Assembly (NCBI GenBank): GCA_008508345.1
Contig: QNGE01001700.1
Span: forward strand, 1,505-65,504
From: Paragonimus westermani
Taxonomy: Eukaryota > Platyhelminthes > Trematoda > Plagiorchiida > Troglotrematidae
Length of the DNA: 64,000 bases
Direction: 5' to 3'
Shown here in pieces: positions 11,401 to 21,089 of the stretch (position 1 is the first letter of the stretch; each line of letters starts with the position of its first letter). Made by a program: the position numbers and the translations under genes. The notes under the pieces are model-generated. The model did not search any database. It was given only the letters and a program-made list of their open reading frames with translations, and had not been told where the DNA came from.

Positions 11401-12047
11401 TAATTTGAAAACCTCGGTTATCTTCCCTTCCACTACACCAATTCTGTTAATAGATCCCCACGCTTGTCGCACTGCAATTGTTGATTCTAGCAGAATGAAT
11501 GAAACGAAATTGTTAGCCAATCGCGTGGGTGACTCAAAGTTTGGTTTTGTAATGAAACAGAAACCGTATCGAACGTTTTGAAATGAGCGCCGTGTATTTT
11601 TATCCCTGTTTCTCACTTTCGCAGGTGACGAAATCTCCAACCGACGATGAAAATTCGATGATAAAAACCTTGACGTTATGAATGGGCCATTTTGTTTTGA
11701 TCCAAAGATGGTTGTACACACTTTTGCTTCGTGTTCCATGCTGCAATATACGTGCTTGTTACTGCTTAAATTTAAAATTTCTTACATTTCGGCCACTCAT
11801 CATTGTACTTTGTCCGTTGCAGCTGTTGAGTGTCTTCGCTAGATGCCGTCAATTGTCGATCGCAAACGTACCACAGTTTTAATTTTCTCGCTGTTACTGT
11901 CTATTCATATTTCGGTCTCGCTGGTGCCCTGTGCATGAAAAACTGCACAGGACTACCGTTATTTTTTATCGAATAATACACCAATTCGTTACGTACTGAA
12001 TTATTTGTGCTACATATCATCGCTGAAAACTTACTGTCCTACGTTGC
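8441..12047. other. No recognisable gene; a few short open frames
   Basis: About 3.6 kb without a supported feature. Open stretches at 8823-9089 and 9218-9535 (plus) and 11068-11581 (plus) have no family motif I recognise and no clear coding signature. The last few hundred bases before 12052 may be 5' sequence of the CR1-like LINE that the LTR element interrupts. Confidence 0.5.
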
Positions 12048-12051
12048 ATAT
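12048..12051 (+). other. Target-site duplication, left (ATAT)
   Basis: ATAT directly precedes the 5' LTR and is repeated at 17491-17494 directly after the 3' LTR. A 4-bp duplication is the size reported for CsRn1-clade elements. Confidence 0.85.
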
Positions 12052-12342
12052 TGTAGCGACCTCCTAGAAGAGCCTAATTTTTGTTGATATTTTGTTGTAC
12101 AATTTGACACCCCCTGATGAGCCAAGTTTGTTTAGCCCAATTGTAAGCCTTATTTCCGCTGGTAGAAAAATTCCTCACTTTTCCGTTCCGCGCGCTACAC
12201 GCAGGACGCTTGCTGGCTGTACATTTTGTTGCTTCTCGGTCGTGGCAATATATAGAGTACTGCGCTGTTTGTTGTCTTCTGAATTATTGCCACTGGGTAA
12301 CTCGTCAAATCTGGTGTGAGACTTTGTGGGAACGTACCCACA
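12052..12342 (+). repeat. 5' LTR of the CsRn1-like element
   Basis: 291 bp with canonical TG...CA ends (TGTAGCGACC to GTACCCACA). It differs from the 3' LTR at one base. A CAATATATAG TATA-like box lies near 12246-12255. Confidence 0.95.
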
Positions 12343-12345
12343 AAC

Positions 12346-12358
12346 TGGTGAGCCCGAC
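12346..12358 (+). other. Primer-binding site, tRNA-Trp type
   Basis: TGGTGAGCCCGAC starts three bases after the LTR. It matches the complement of the 3' end of animal tRNA-Trp including CCA (TGGTGACCCCGAC) except for G at the seventh base. This site primes minus-strand DNA synthesis. The same G substitution occurs in the second CsRn1-like element at 63.4 kb. Confidence 0.8.
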
Positions 12359-12610
12359 AATAGTATTTTCGCCGCAGTTTGGTCCGCTATTTTTATTGTG
12401 TGATCCGGCGTATCTTGTCCGTGTATCTTCGTCTCACGTCATTTGGTGAGTCAGTTCCTTGGTGTTAATTTTTTTTTATACGGCATTTTATCATTTTTAT
12501 TGACCGTATTTCAATTTTTGGTTATATATCAGGTCTGGCCAAATTTTCATATTCATTCACCTACTCTATATTTTCCGTTTTTGCATATTATAAGCTACTG
12601 AGCGTTTACC

Positions 12611-13471
12611 ATGTCTGGGGAAGATATTAAGCCTTTAGATTCGCATACTGTAGGCGCAGTTACACTAACAGTTCCTCCATTCTTGGAGATGGATCCCTTA
12701 CTCTGGTTTGTCTATCTTGAGGCCGAGTTCGTCAATAACCGAATTTCGTCTGACCAGGCGAAGTTCAGTCAGCTAGTGTCTAGACTTCCGAAGGAAGTCA
12801 CCATGCAATTGCGTGACGTCCTCCTCAGTCAACCCGCGGAACATCGTTATGATACTCTTAAGGAGGCCGTGATCAAGCGGGTAACCCCATCAGAGAAAAC
12901 CCGCCTACAGCAGCTTTTCAGTGGATTGCAACTGGGTGACAAACGCCCGTCTACGTTGCTCCGTGAAATGCAGCAACTTCTCGGTGGCTCTCACATGGAT
13001 GAGTCACTATTGCGAGAGCTATGGATGCAGAGGCTGCCGGAGACAGCCCAAGCTATTGTGTCCGTAGCCCGCTCACAACCGCTATCAGAAGCTGCTGAAA
13101 TTGCCGACCAAGTAGTCGAGCGCTTCCAACCGTTTCTGCACGATTACAATAATCCCAGGGTAAGTGCTGTTCCTACGACCTCAGCTTTGGAACAACCTGT
13201 AAGTTCTCGCTCAACCGAACTTGCAGAGGTCAAGGCCCTATGGGCAGAAGTGGCTGCCTTACGCAGAGACTTAGGCAAAATGACTATTAGCCGTTCCCGA
13301 AGGCGATCCCCACGGCGTCGGCATACAAGTAGGTCGCCTCGTCGACGCAATTCACAGCCTCGTAAAGGCTTCTGCTGGTACCATGAACGATATGGTACTA
13401 AAGCCACTAGGTGTACAACGCCCTGCTCGTTTCCCTCACCGCTCCAGGGAAACCGGATCGCCGACGCGTAA
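12611..13471 (+). CDS. gag: Gag protein of the CsRn1-like element
   Basis: A 286-residue Gag that forms the cytoplasmic particle packaging element RNA. The ATG at 12611 opens the long frame. Residues about 20-170 form the helical capsid-like region with [27 protein letters not shown] and [10 protein letters not shown] blocks. Residues about 225-252 are strongly basic and rich in Arg-Ser. A zinc knuckle follows with Cys255, His258, Cys268 and Cys272, spacing C-x2-H-x9-C-x3-C. This CHCC order, instead of the usual CCHC, is the signature of CsRn1-type Gag. The frame closes with TAA at 13469-13471. A GGGAAAC slippery heptamer 16 bases before the stop sits in the right phase for a -1 shift into pol, so Gag alone is probably the main product and Gag-Pol the minor one. 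No internal stop or frameshift is seen. Confidence 0.93.
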   Translation: MSGEDIKPLDSHTVGAVTLTVPPFLEMDPLLWFVYLEAEFVNNRISSDQAKFSQLVSRLPKEVTMQLRDVLLSQPAEHRYDTLKEAVIKRVTPSEKTRLQQLFSGLQLGDKRPSTLLREMQQLLGGSHMDESLLRELWMQRLPETAQAIVSVARSQPLSEAAEIADQVVERFQPFLHDYNNPRVSAVPTTSALEQPVSSRSTELAEVKALWAEVAALRRDLGKMTISRSRRRSPRRRHTSRSPRRRNSQPRKGFCWYHERYGTKATRCTTPCSFPSPLQGNRIADA

Positions 13472-16400
13472 TGGCGACGGACGTCGCCGGCGCATCCACC
13501 CCTAGTCGCCTTATGTTTGTTAGGGATCTCTCCACAGGGACCGCATTCCTGGTGGACACAGGAGCGCAGGTTAGCGTAGTCCCACAGACCCCTTCCGAGG
13601 CGACACAGTCAGGCGCTCCTCATCTCCGTGCCGCCAACGGCACAGTTATCCAGACTTTCGGTCAGCGTTCGTTAACATTGGACTTAGGTCTCCGACGAAA
13701 CTTTCGTTGGATTTTCGTTGTCGCTGCGGTTCCGTTTGCCATTATCGGTATCGATTTCCTCCGGCATTTCGACCTTCTAGTCGATACGCGACGCCGGAAA
13801 CTAATAGATGCTGTTACACACCTGAGCATTAACGGTAATCGCACGACCATCACAGCTATCAGTCCTGTTTACGCGACACCGACTGCCCCACCGTCTTTTA
13901 CGGAACTTTTTCAACAGTTCCCTCAACTAGTCCGGACGTCGAACGCTGTGCCCGCTGTGACATCCAATGTCACACACCACATACGAACCAAAGGCCCGCC
14001 AGTATCGGCTAGGCCTCGCAGGTTGGCCCCTGAAAAACTTAAAGTCGCTAGGGTAGAGTTCGAACACATGCTCGAACTCGGGATCATTCGCCCTTCCGAC
14101 AGTTCTTGGGCCTCACCATTGCATCTGGTTCCCAAGAAATCAGGAGACTGGCGTCCTTGCGGTGACTACCGCGGTCTCAACAGAGTGACAGTCCCTGACA
14201 AGTATCCTATTCCACATATGCAGGATCTTACGACCTGCCTCACGGGCAAAAATATCTTTAGCAAAATCGATTTGGTCCGCGCATATCATCAAATTCCAGT
14301 GGCGGCGGAAGACATACCTAAGACCGCTGTGATTACTCCATTTGGCCTTTTCGAGTTCTTGCGGATGCCATTTGGATTGACCAATGCCGCCCAGACTTTT
14401 CAACGCTTCATGCACGAAGTCACCCGCGGTCTGGACTTCGTCTATCCTTACCTAGATGATATCTTGGTTGCTAGCTCTTCTGAAGAGGAGCATCTTTCGC
14501 ATCTGCGTAGTTTGTTTGAACGACTGACTAGCTACGGTATCACAGTCAACCCGACGAAATGCGAACTGGGTAAGTCGACCATAGAGTTTCTAGGTCACCG
14601 AATTTCAGCCGACGGAATTGCTGCCCTACCTTCCAAAGTTCAGGCTATCCAGGATTATCCTGAGCCTTCTTCTTTCAAGCAGCTTCGTAGGTTCTGTGGC
14701 CTGGTAAATTATTATCGTCGATTCATCCCTCGTTGCGCGCATTTAATGCAACCGATGACAGATCTCCTCCGTGGAGGTGATCGTAAACTGTCATTTACTG
14801 ATTCAGCGCGCACAGCCTTTAGAGAGCTTAAAGAGGCTATCTCCAAAATAGCCCTGCTAGCTCATCCAGACCCTAACGCTCAGTTGTCGATAGTGACCGA
14901 CGCTTCCGATACGGCTGTTGGCGCCGTGCTACAGCAATACGTTGGATGCAGTTGGCAACCCCTTGCATTCTTTTCGAAACGGTTGCAACCAGCCGAGACT
15001 CGTTACAGCACTTTTGGGCGAGAATTACTAGCCATCTATCTTGCTATACGCCATTTTCGGCATTCTGTTGAAGGCCGACAGTTCACGGTCTACACTGACC
15101 ATAAACCACTGGTGTATTCTTTAAACTCTTCGTCCGACAGGTATTCCCCCAGGGAAATCAGACACCTGGATTATATCTCTCAGTTTACGACAGATATACG
15201 GCATGTCTCGGGTGTCCTCAACCCTGTCGCTGATGCCCTCTCACGGGTATACCAGGTTAGCAATTCTACGCCTAGTCCTCTTGACTTGGCCGCCATGGCC
15301 GCTGCGCAAACAGGCGACCCCGAGATAGAGCAACTCCGCCAACGTAGCTCTCTCAAAATACAGCCTGTTCCATTAATTTCCTCTGAGGGCACCATCCTGT
15401 GTGATGTTTCACAAACCGTACCTAGGCCTGTAGTGCCCCTATCGTTTCGTCGTGCAGTGTTCAACGCACTGCATAACCTATCGCACCCTGGCATACGTGC
15501 CTCAGTGAAGCTTGTCACTGAGCGCTTCGTTTGGCCTAAAGTGAATCACGACGTCCGAAATTGGGCTCGTTGCTGTTTGGAATGCCAACGTTCTAAGGTT
15601 CATAGGCATACCAAGAGTCCCATCGGTATCTTCCCGGCACCTGACGCACGTCTTCATCACGTGCACGTCGACCTCGTTGGACCGCTACCGCCCTCCAACG
15701 GTTTCATTTTCCTCCTGACTTGTGTCGACCGTTTTACTAGGTGGCCGGAAGCAATCCCACTTCCTGATTGCTCTTCCGAAACAGTGGCTCGCGCCTTTTT
15801 GGAACGTTGGGTAGCCCAATTTGGTTGTCCTGCTGTGGTGACTACGGATCGTGGTTCCCATTTCGAGGGATCCTTCACGGATCTCCTTAATACCCTCGGG
15901 TGCAAGCATATACGCACTACTGCCTATCATCCTGAATCCAATGGGATGGTGGAACGTTTTCATCGTCAGTTGAAAGCAGCCCTCAGTGCGCAGTCAAACA
16001 CTTCCTGGCAAGAGGCCTTACCTCTTGTTCTTCTTGGATTGCGGAACACCGTCAAGATTGACTTAAAGGCTACACCGGCTCAACTCGTCTATGGTTGCAC
16101 CCTACGATTACCCAACGAACTAGTGTCTCCTTCGGCAACCAGAACTGTCGATTACGGAAAGTATGTAGCACGCCTGGCGAATCACATGCGGCGGTTACGT
16201 CCAGTGCAACCACGAGAGCGTTCGTCACCCGTGCACTTGCACGAGAAGCTTTCTTCTTGCTCTCACGTCTTCATACGCGCAGATGGCTCACGCAAGCCTC
16301 TGCAGCCGCCGTATACAGGCCCTTTCCGCGTGTTACAACGAGGCGAAAAGAATTTCACTGTCGAGCGTGACGGCAGACGCGATGTCGTCTCAATCGATCG

Positions 16401-16596
16401 AATTAAACCCGCGTTCATCGAGGATGATGAACCTAGTGTCGTGCCTATACCGGCACCTCCATCGTCTCAGTCTGAACTTACGTCAAACATACCTGATTGC
16501 AGTCCCACACCTTCCCCCGTACTGCACGACCGACACGGTAGACGCGTACGAAAACCTGTAAGGTTTGCGGAATACGTTAGTGTTTTCTACATATAA
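13411..16596 (+). CDS. pol: Pol polyprotein: protease, RT, RNase H, integrase
   Basis: An uninterrupted frame of 1,061 codons. The given start is only the first non-ATG start-like codon. Translation probably enters by -1 frameshift at 13453 from gag. Numbering from 13411: aspartic protease with DTGA at 49-52; reverse transcriptase with [28 protein letters not shown] and YLDD at 347-350; RNase H with Asp497, Glu538 and Asp563; integrase zinc region His688, His692, Cys722, Cys725; integrase catalytic Asp754, Asp813 and Glu848. The gap between the last two is 34 residues, where 35 is usual. The domain order PR-RT-RH-IN is that of Ty3/gypsy. The basic tail RRVRKPVRF near the end is typical of CsRn1-like Pol. 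No chromodomain is obvious. All catalytic residues are present, so activity is plausible. Open frames on the minus strand within this span are shadows. Confidence 0.95.
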   Translation: MYNALLVSLTAPGKPDRRRVMATDVAGASTPSRLMFVRDLSTGTAFLVDTGAQVSVVPQTPSEATQSGAPHLRAANGTVIQTFGQRSLTLDLGLRRNFRWIFVVAAVPFAIIGIDFLRHFDLLVDTRRRKLIDAVTHLSINGNRTTITAISPVYATPTAPPSFTELFQQFPQLVRTSNAVPAVTSNVTHHIRTKGPPVSARPRRLAPEKLKVARVEFEHMLELGIIRPSDSSWASPLHLVPKKSGDWRPCGDYRGLNRVTVPDKYPIPHMQDLTTCLTGKNIFSKIDLVRAYHQIPVAAEDIPKTAVITPFGLFEFLRMPFGLTNAAQTFQRFMHEVTRGLDFVYPYLDDILVASSSEEEHLSHLRSLFERLTSYGITVNPTKCELGKSTIEFLGHRISADGIAALPSKVQAIQDYPEPSSFKQLRRFCGLVNYYRRFIPRCAHLMQPMTDLLRGGDRKLSFTDSARTAFRELKEAISKIALLAHPDPNAQLSIVTDASDTAVGAVLQQYVGCSWQPLAFFSKRLQPAETRYSTFGRELLAIYLAIRHFRHSVEGRQFTVYTDHKPLVYSLNSSSDRYSPREIRHLDYISQFTTDIRHVSGVLNPVADALSRVYQVSNSTPSPLDLAAMAAAQTGDPEIEQLRQRSSLKIQPVPLISSEGTILCDVSQTVPRPVVPLSFRRAVFNALHNLSHPGIRASVKLVTERFVWPKVNHDVRNWARCCLECQRSKVHRHTKSPIGIFPAPDARLHHVHVDLVGPLPPSNGFIFLLTCVDRFTRWPEAIPLPDCSSETVARAFLERWVAQFGCPAVVTTDRGSHFEGSFTDLLNTLGCKHIRTTAYHPESNGMVERFHRQLKAALSAQSNTSWQEALPLVLLGLRNTVKIDLKATPAQLVYGCTLRLPNELVSPSATRTVDYGKYVARLANHMRRLRPVQPRERSSPVHLHEKLSSCSHVFIRADGSRKPLQPPYTGPFRVLQRGEKNFTVERDGRRDVVSIDRIKPAFIEDDEPSVVPIPAPPSSQSELTSNIPDCSPTPSPVLHDRHGRRVRKPVRFAEYVSVFYI
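13447..13453 (+). promoter_or_regulatory. -1 ribosomal frameshift site GGGAAAC
   Basis: The heptamer G GGA AAC is read in the gag frame exactly as the X XXY YYZ rule demands: gag codons GGA 13448-13450 and AAC 13451-13453. Pol lies in the -1 frame, with its next codon at 13453. Downstream, 13458-13462 can pair with 13473-13477, and loop bases 13463-13466 can pair with 13482-13485. That gives a possible H-type pseudoknot four bases after the heptamer. A competing hairpin is 13473-13478 with 13483-13488. The heptamer is seen directly; its use is inferred. Confidence 0.8.
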
Positions 16597-17187
16597 TATG
16601 CTGGTTTACTACAACTACTTTGTTACCATTATTTAATGTCATTCTTTTGTCGGCATACACTAACACATTTTCTCTGAGTTCTTTTTAAGCGTGATTTCAG
16701 CACAACCGACTTACAGTATTACTAAAAAGGTATCACATCTCCAGCGGATTACTGATGCTGAACGTTCCCTTAACACGGTGAGCTTGTTTTTCTACCTGGT
16801 ACAGGTATTTCACCGTTCGTTCAGTTTTAGATCACTTGGGCTTGGTGCAATGGAGAGACAACTCCTGAAGACTATCGTTCAGCACTGGGTAAACCTACCC
16901 CCCCTTTTTTTCTCACTTGTGAGTCTTTTGGGGTTGGGTAGCCCGCTGCGATAGATGTGCACCGAAGACTAAATAATCTAAATAACCTAAATAATCTAAA
17001 TAACGGACTCACTCAGCGCACCTTTCAATCCGCGACCGACCACCTTATGGACATTTCCCCTTTATTATTCTTTTGTGCTTTCTGCTAGCTGGACATTTGC
17101 CTAGCAATGGACATTACATTTTAGTCATCCCATTGTTGCAAGCTTATTTTGTGTAACGAAGGCTCCTGTGTACCCTAGTAGCCTTCT
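16597..17187 (+). other. 3' non-coding region of the CsRn1-like element
   Basis: About 590 bases between the pol stop and the polypurine tract. A short open frame at 16691-16954 starts with GTG and has no signal peptide or membrane-fusion features, so I do not call an envelope gene. Confidence 0.7.
16969..17004 (+). repeat. Four 9-bp tandem repeats
   Basis: CTAAATAAT and CTAAATAAC alternate twice (four exact units) in the 3' non-coding region of the LTR element. Confidence 0.9.
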
Positions 17188-17196
17188 GGGGGGAAG
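17188..17196 (+). other. Polypurine tract
   Basis: GGGGGGAAG lies four bases... within 17188-17199 just before the 3' LTR and fits the primer for plus-strand DNA synthesis. It is short, and three pyrimidine-containing bases (CTC) separate it from the LTR. Confidence 0.6.
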
Positions 17197-17199
17197 CTC

Positions 17200-17490
17200 T
17201 GTAGCGACCTCCTAGAAGAGCCTAATTTTTGTTGATATTTTGTTGTACAATTTGACACCCCCTGATGAGCCAAGTTTGTTTAGCCCAATTGTAAGCCTTA
17301 TTTCCGCTGGTAGAAAAATTCCTCACTTTTCCGTTCCGCGCGCTACACGCAGGACGCTTGCTGGCTGTACATTTTGTTGCTTCTCGGTCGTGGCAATATA
17401 TAGAGTACTGCGCTGTTTGTTGTCTTCTGAATTATTGCCACTGGGTAACTCGTCAAATCTGGTGCGAGACTTTGTGGGAACGTACCCACA
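17200..17490 (+). repeat. 3' LTR of the CsRn1-like element
   Basis: 291 bp, identical to the 5' LTR except C at 17465. Followed directly by the ATAT target duplication at 17491-17494. Confidence 0.95.
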
Positions 17491-17494
17491 ATAT
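17491..17494 (+). other. Target-site duplication, right (ATAT)
   Basis: Pairs with ATAT at 12048-12051. Confidence 0.85.
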
Positions 17495-17511
17495 TACACA
17501 TCCCTGTCAGC

Positions 17512-18880
17512 AATGACCCGCGTCAGATTTAGCAGTGCTGGGACTCAGCAGACTGTCTGTGGCAGCAAGCCTCTGCGCCCGGTATGGGTGTGAAATGTCC
17601 GTGCAAAACGGTGTGCAGTGCCACCAGTGTCAGAAGTGGTATCACTCCACGTGCACTAGCCTCAACGATCATCAGTACAAACAGCTAGCTTCTTCATTTC
17701 TCAGTTATGTCTGCATGAGTTGCAGGGTTAAAGAAAGTCAAGACACCGCTCTGCCGCTGACTGATCTTGCACGCACGACGTCAAGTGGAGTGTCACAGAA
17801 AACCTGCGACCGTAAATGCGGGGCTCTTCTTAACTCTGTATCTCCTTCCATTTCTTCTATTGGAAGTAACATAAAAGAGTATTAACGTACTCTGTCCAAA
17901 ATGAAGCCGGAACGACACTCTCTGAATGAGTACACAGCGCTTGCCCTCCCTGGTGTTGAGATCACTAAGAAAGCAGTTGCCCTCACAACCACGCACATAG
18001 AGGAGGCGGCAATAAAAATGAAAGAAACTCTCAGGGAAAGGCGAGTTGTTTTATGCGGCCGCTTTCCCACAACTTCTTCTCCATTCGAGCTAGCTAAAAC
18101 AGTCTTAGCGATTCCATTTTCCTCGTGAGTAGACCGCTGGCCAAGACAACCAAAATGCCACCTGGCCTTTTTGAAACCTTGCCAGCCATGTTCAGTCCCG
18201 AGGTCATGGTGGGGCAAACAGGGGCTTTAAAGTCCGCCAACGCCCATCTGAAAGGCGTATCTTTCGATCGTTCCCGGCAAGGGAAGGCGAGGCGCGAACA
18301 ATGGACTATGAATCAGGACTGGGGACTAAAGTTGTAGTTTCTGCTCTCAAAGTATCCCCTCAACCCCCTGTGAATGTTGTGGAAAGCGGAGACGCCTTCT
18401 GCTTAGTCGTTATAACGACCGACGCCCCAAACACAGGCACCAGAGTTGAGGGCACTAACACTGCCCAAGAACCATCTTCAGAGTTACTCACCCCAAAACC
18501 CACCATAGGGCCCAGCAGAAAACTCTTCTTCCCAAGAATTCGGAACAGAACCAGCCTGCTAGGGCCATCTCCTGCAACTCAAAAAGCATTAATTTGGCCC
18601 ACCGCCATAAATCTTTCTTTCAGTAGCCCCAAGGATGGGAATTTGACGGAAGCGCAGAGATCGCAAGTTGCGGCGTCAAGAATGCTAGTCAAACGCCCTG
18701 TAGGGCAGCTGACGTACGCACAGACGGTATTGTCGCGCCCGCAGCCCCGAAGGAGAGCCGTCAAAACAACCGGGAAAAACAGACCAACCTCCGACCGCCA
18801 CCCTCTTAAATTTCAGGCATTCTTCCCCAGGCTCTTTCTCACACCCTCCTCCATCTTTTCTCGCGAACTCCGGTAAGGAA
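17512..18880 (+). pseudogene. CR1-like ORF1 relic with PHD-like zinc finger
   Basis: ORF1 of some CR1-like LINEs binds element RNA and carries a PHD finger. Here an ATG-led stretch at 17512 shifts frame near 17590. The finger is then visible as GVQCHQCQKWYHSTC followed about 20 residues later by YVCMSC (about 17610-17733). This gives the later cysteines and histidine of a C4HC3 pattern. The first cysteine pair is unclear because of the frameshift. Further on, ERRVVLCGRFPTTSSPFELAK (about 18030-18105) and a FDRSRQGKARREQW stretch (about 18262-18303) look like the conserved middle of these ORF1 proteins. A Pro/Ser-rich remainder runs to about 18880. It is broken by several frameshifts and stops. 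Confidence 0.6.
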
Positions 18881-18889
18881 GTAGCTTCC

Positions 18890-20700
18890 AAGTGCGTGTA
18901 TACAAGCCCCCTGGGTCCGTTCAATAAATTTTCTCAATTCAGACAGTTAACTCATGACACTCAACCCTACATGTCCCTGGCCTGCAGGTGATATCAGTGA
19001 CAGAGAACCAAGTGTCCCGGGGTATTTCGTTTTGCCGTGATGACTCCGCCCGAGGGAGAGTGTTCGGTCCTGCAAGTTTCGTTCTGCAGTGTCTTTCGAC
19101 ACCCACGTTTATCGATAGCTTCCACTCCTCTGATAAATGTGACTCTCTGTGGCTTCAACTAGCATTGCGTGGCCAAGACTCACTCCTAGTGGGGGTTATT
19201 TATCGTTCTCTTTCATCCGACGTCTCCGACGATGACTCCCTTCTGATAAGTGTGGAAAACTTCCTAGACTTACAACGCTTTACTCATCTGTTTAATGTGG
19301 ACTACTTTAATGCATTAGAGAGAAGCTGGGCATCGATTTCTCACCATGAATGTGGAAGCGGATTCTCGACTCCCTTATCACCGTTGTTACAACGAAAGGC
19401 GTGGATACAGCAAGTCAGCGCCCCGACGCGGCGCAGTTTAGTTCAGATTCCCACTTTGCTCGACTTGGTCATCACCAATGAGAGTCGCTTGATAAACAGA
19501 GTGGTCATCAAGCTGCCACTTGGACACAGTGACTGCTCTCTTTCAGCCCTTGATCCTACCTTTTACTGGTTACAACAACCAGCAAAAAGGTCCACAGTTC
19601 GAAAATTCAATCAGGCAGATTTTGACGGCCTGACAACCTACCTAGATTCACTACTTCTACTACTCCGTGGTCCAGTACTACTGCACGTTTCAAGGTACAA
19701 TCCGGAGAGCGGACGACCTATTTGTACCACTTTCTCTTACCAACCACCCTTTCTGCGCAGGATACGCCGTCTTCTCGATAATCATTCCCATTTATTTGCG
19801 AGGCATAAGCCTATAGGAAATTCGGAGCATCTGAGCGCGTTCCACATTTTCCAAAACAGGTGTAGGCGGGAAATCCGCGAACATACCAAACGCGTGCAAG
19901 AGAAGCACCCTGTCAGAGCCCTCGAGAACAGAAACTTCTTATTTAAGCATATGCGACGACTAAGAAAGGACAAACCTTCAGCTTTTTCTTTAGGACTGCC
20001 CAACGGGGAGACTTCATCTGACTCCCTAGTTGTGGCCGAGTTATTCAGGGAGTACTACTCAGCCATCTACACCGTCGTGCACCCAAGCTGGCATCCTGTC
20101 CAACCGCCGCAGAAGCTCAGGCAACCACCCATTACCGCCAAGTTTTCCGTGCTAGATGTTAAAGACCTTTTACCCAAGGTTAATTCATACAGTGCAATGG
20201 GTCCTGACATGATCTATCCCAAGAAAGCAGCTGTTAGTCTGGCTGAACCTCNGATTTATATAAGACCGCTCCTCCAGTATACGAATCAGGTAGTGTACAC
20301 TGGCCTGAAGAAACATATTAGCTGTTAAGCGTGTCCAGCGCGCGGCTACCAAGGTGATAACGGGTCTGAGTGATGTTGCTTACGAGTCTCGACTTGAAAT
20401 ACTTGACCTGTACCCACTTGAATTTTGAAGACTCCGCGGTGATCTAATACTCACGCACCTCTTCAGAGTAGGCCTCGTAGAACAACTTTTCACTGTACCG
20501 AATGATGATGTCCGACGGAGACATAAACGGAAGCCTTTCAAGCTTCGTCCTTGGACCCTTTTCAGGCAGCAGTTCTTTTCTTTCAGTGTTATTAATTATT
20601 GGAACAGCCTTCCTCCTGAGATCGTCAGCAGCGCTTCTGGGGATGGTTCTGAAGTTTTGATTGATTCTCATTTGTCTAAGACTCTATTGTGGGAGTAGTC
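18890..20700 (+). pseudogene. CR1-like ORF2 relic: endonuclease, partial RT, C-terminus
   Basis: ORF2 of a LINE, encoding nicking endonuclease plus reverse transcriptase. Decayed endonuclease sequence begins near 18890 (FNKFSQFRQLTHDTQPY). It continues through SLWLQLALRGQDSLLVGVIY, a corrupted DFNA-like site (VDYFNAL), and the TLLDLVITNESRLINRVV and LPLGHSDCSLS motifs that hold the last catalytic Asp-His region (about 19130-19550). The linker and RT onset follow (SAMGPDMIYP near 20195). At the N (20252) the sequence jumps to a region equivalent to the end of the RT domain (IYIRPLLQYTNQVV), so roughly 200 residues of RT core are missing. The tail to about 20700 shows [27 protein letters not shown] after a stop, and WNSLPPEIV. 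It is frameshifted in several places. Confidence 0.7.
20252..20252. other. Assembly gap (single N) with missing RT core
   Basis: The protein similarity skips the catalytic RT core across this N while the two sides are otherwise collinear with one LINE. The gap probably hides several hundred bases. Unlike the N at 3655, its flanks are not duplicates. Confidence 0.7.
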
Positions 20701-21089
20701 TTACTTTGCTCTTGGTATTCACTGTAATCCTCAAGAGCAGTGCTACACCATGTTTTCAATGGTCGCCTTTCAGATCAACAGACGCCCACTGACACTGAGC
20801 AAGGAAAGCCGACTGGATTCAGGAACTTTGGGCCTCTACCTCGAACCCGTGTGTCAGGCGCTAAATCACTGAATCGCTGACCTGGCTCTAGTAATTATGG
20901 ACCCTCCATTCGTGGACATAAGGCTCAAGACCGTGGAAGGCAGATTAACAAAGGATGCTGATAACCACATATGCTGGGTGTGCTTACATTGTTTTCACTT
21001 TTTATGCTTCACTATGCCACTGTCGCAAAACTGGTGCGTCGGATCGCATCGTGCAATTTCCATTTGTTTTAATAAAACATAAACATAAC

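Larger units (their letters stand above)
12052..17490 (+). mobile_element. CsRn1-clade Ty3/gypsy LTR retrotransposon, near intact
   Basis: A complete 5,439-bp element. In order it has a 291-bp LTR, a tRNA-Trp-type primer-binding site, leader, gag, an overlapping pol in the -1 frame, about 600 bp of 3' sequence, a polypurine tract and a 291-bp LTR. The LTRs differ at one base (T at 12317, C at 17465), so insertion was recent. All catalytic motifs of protease, reverse transcriptase, RNase H and integrase are present and both reading frames are open. The CHCC Gag motif, tRNA-Trp primer and 4-bp target duplication jointly mark the CsRn1 clade, known in flatworms and some insects. It interrupts an older CR1-like LINE whose body continues from 17495. 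It is the only element here that could be autonomous. No envelope-like gene is seen. Confidence 0.95.
17495..21089 (+). mobile_element. CR1-like LINE relic with PHD-type ORF1
   Basis: An older CR1-like LINE on the plus strand. It keeps a frameshifted ORF1 with a PHD-like finger, a decayed endonuclease, the start of the reverse transcriptase up to the N at 20252, the C-terminal end of ORF2, and a 3' end with AATAAA followed by short ACATAA-type repeats near 21070-21089. The CsRn1-like element inserted at its 5' side. Part of its 5' region may therefore lie left of 12052, though I cannot recognise it there. Many frameshifts show it died long before that insertion. Confidence 0.7.

Noticed and set aside
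12092..12449. Open frames within the LTR and leader, repeated at 17240-17593
   Set aside because: They are duplicated because the LTR is duplicated; no protein family resemblance.
13662..15963. Minus-strand open frames opposite pol
   Set aside because: Shadows of the pol reading frame.
16691..16954. Possible third gene (envelope-like) in the CsRn1-like element
   Set aside because: Starts with GTG, is short, and shows no signal peptide, fusion peptide or membrane anchor.
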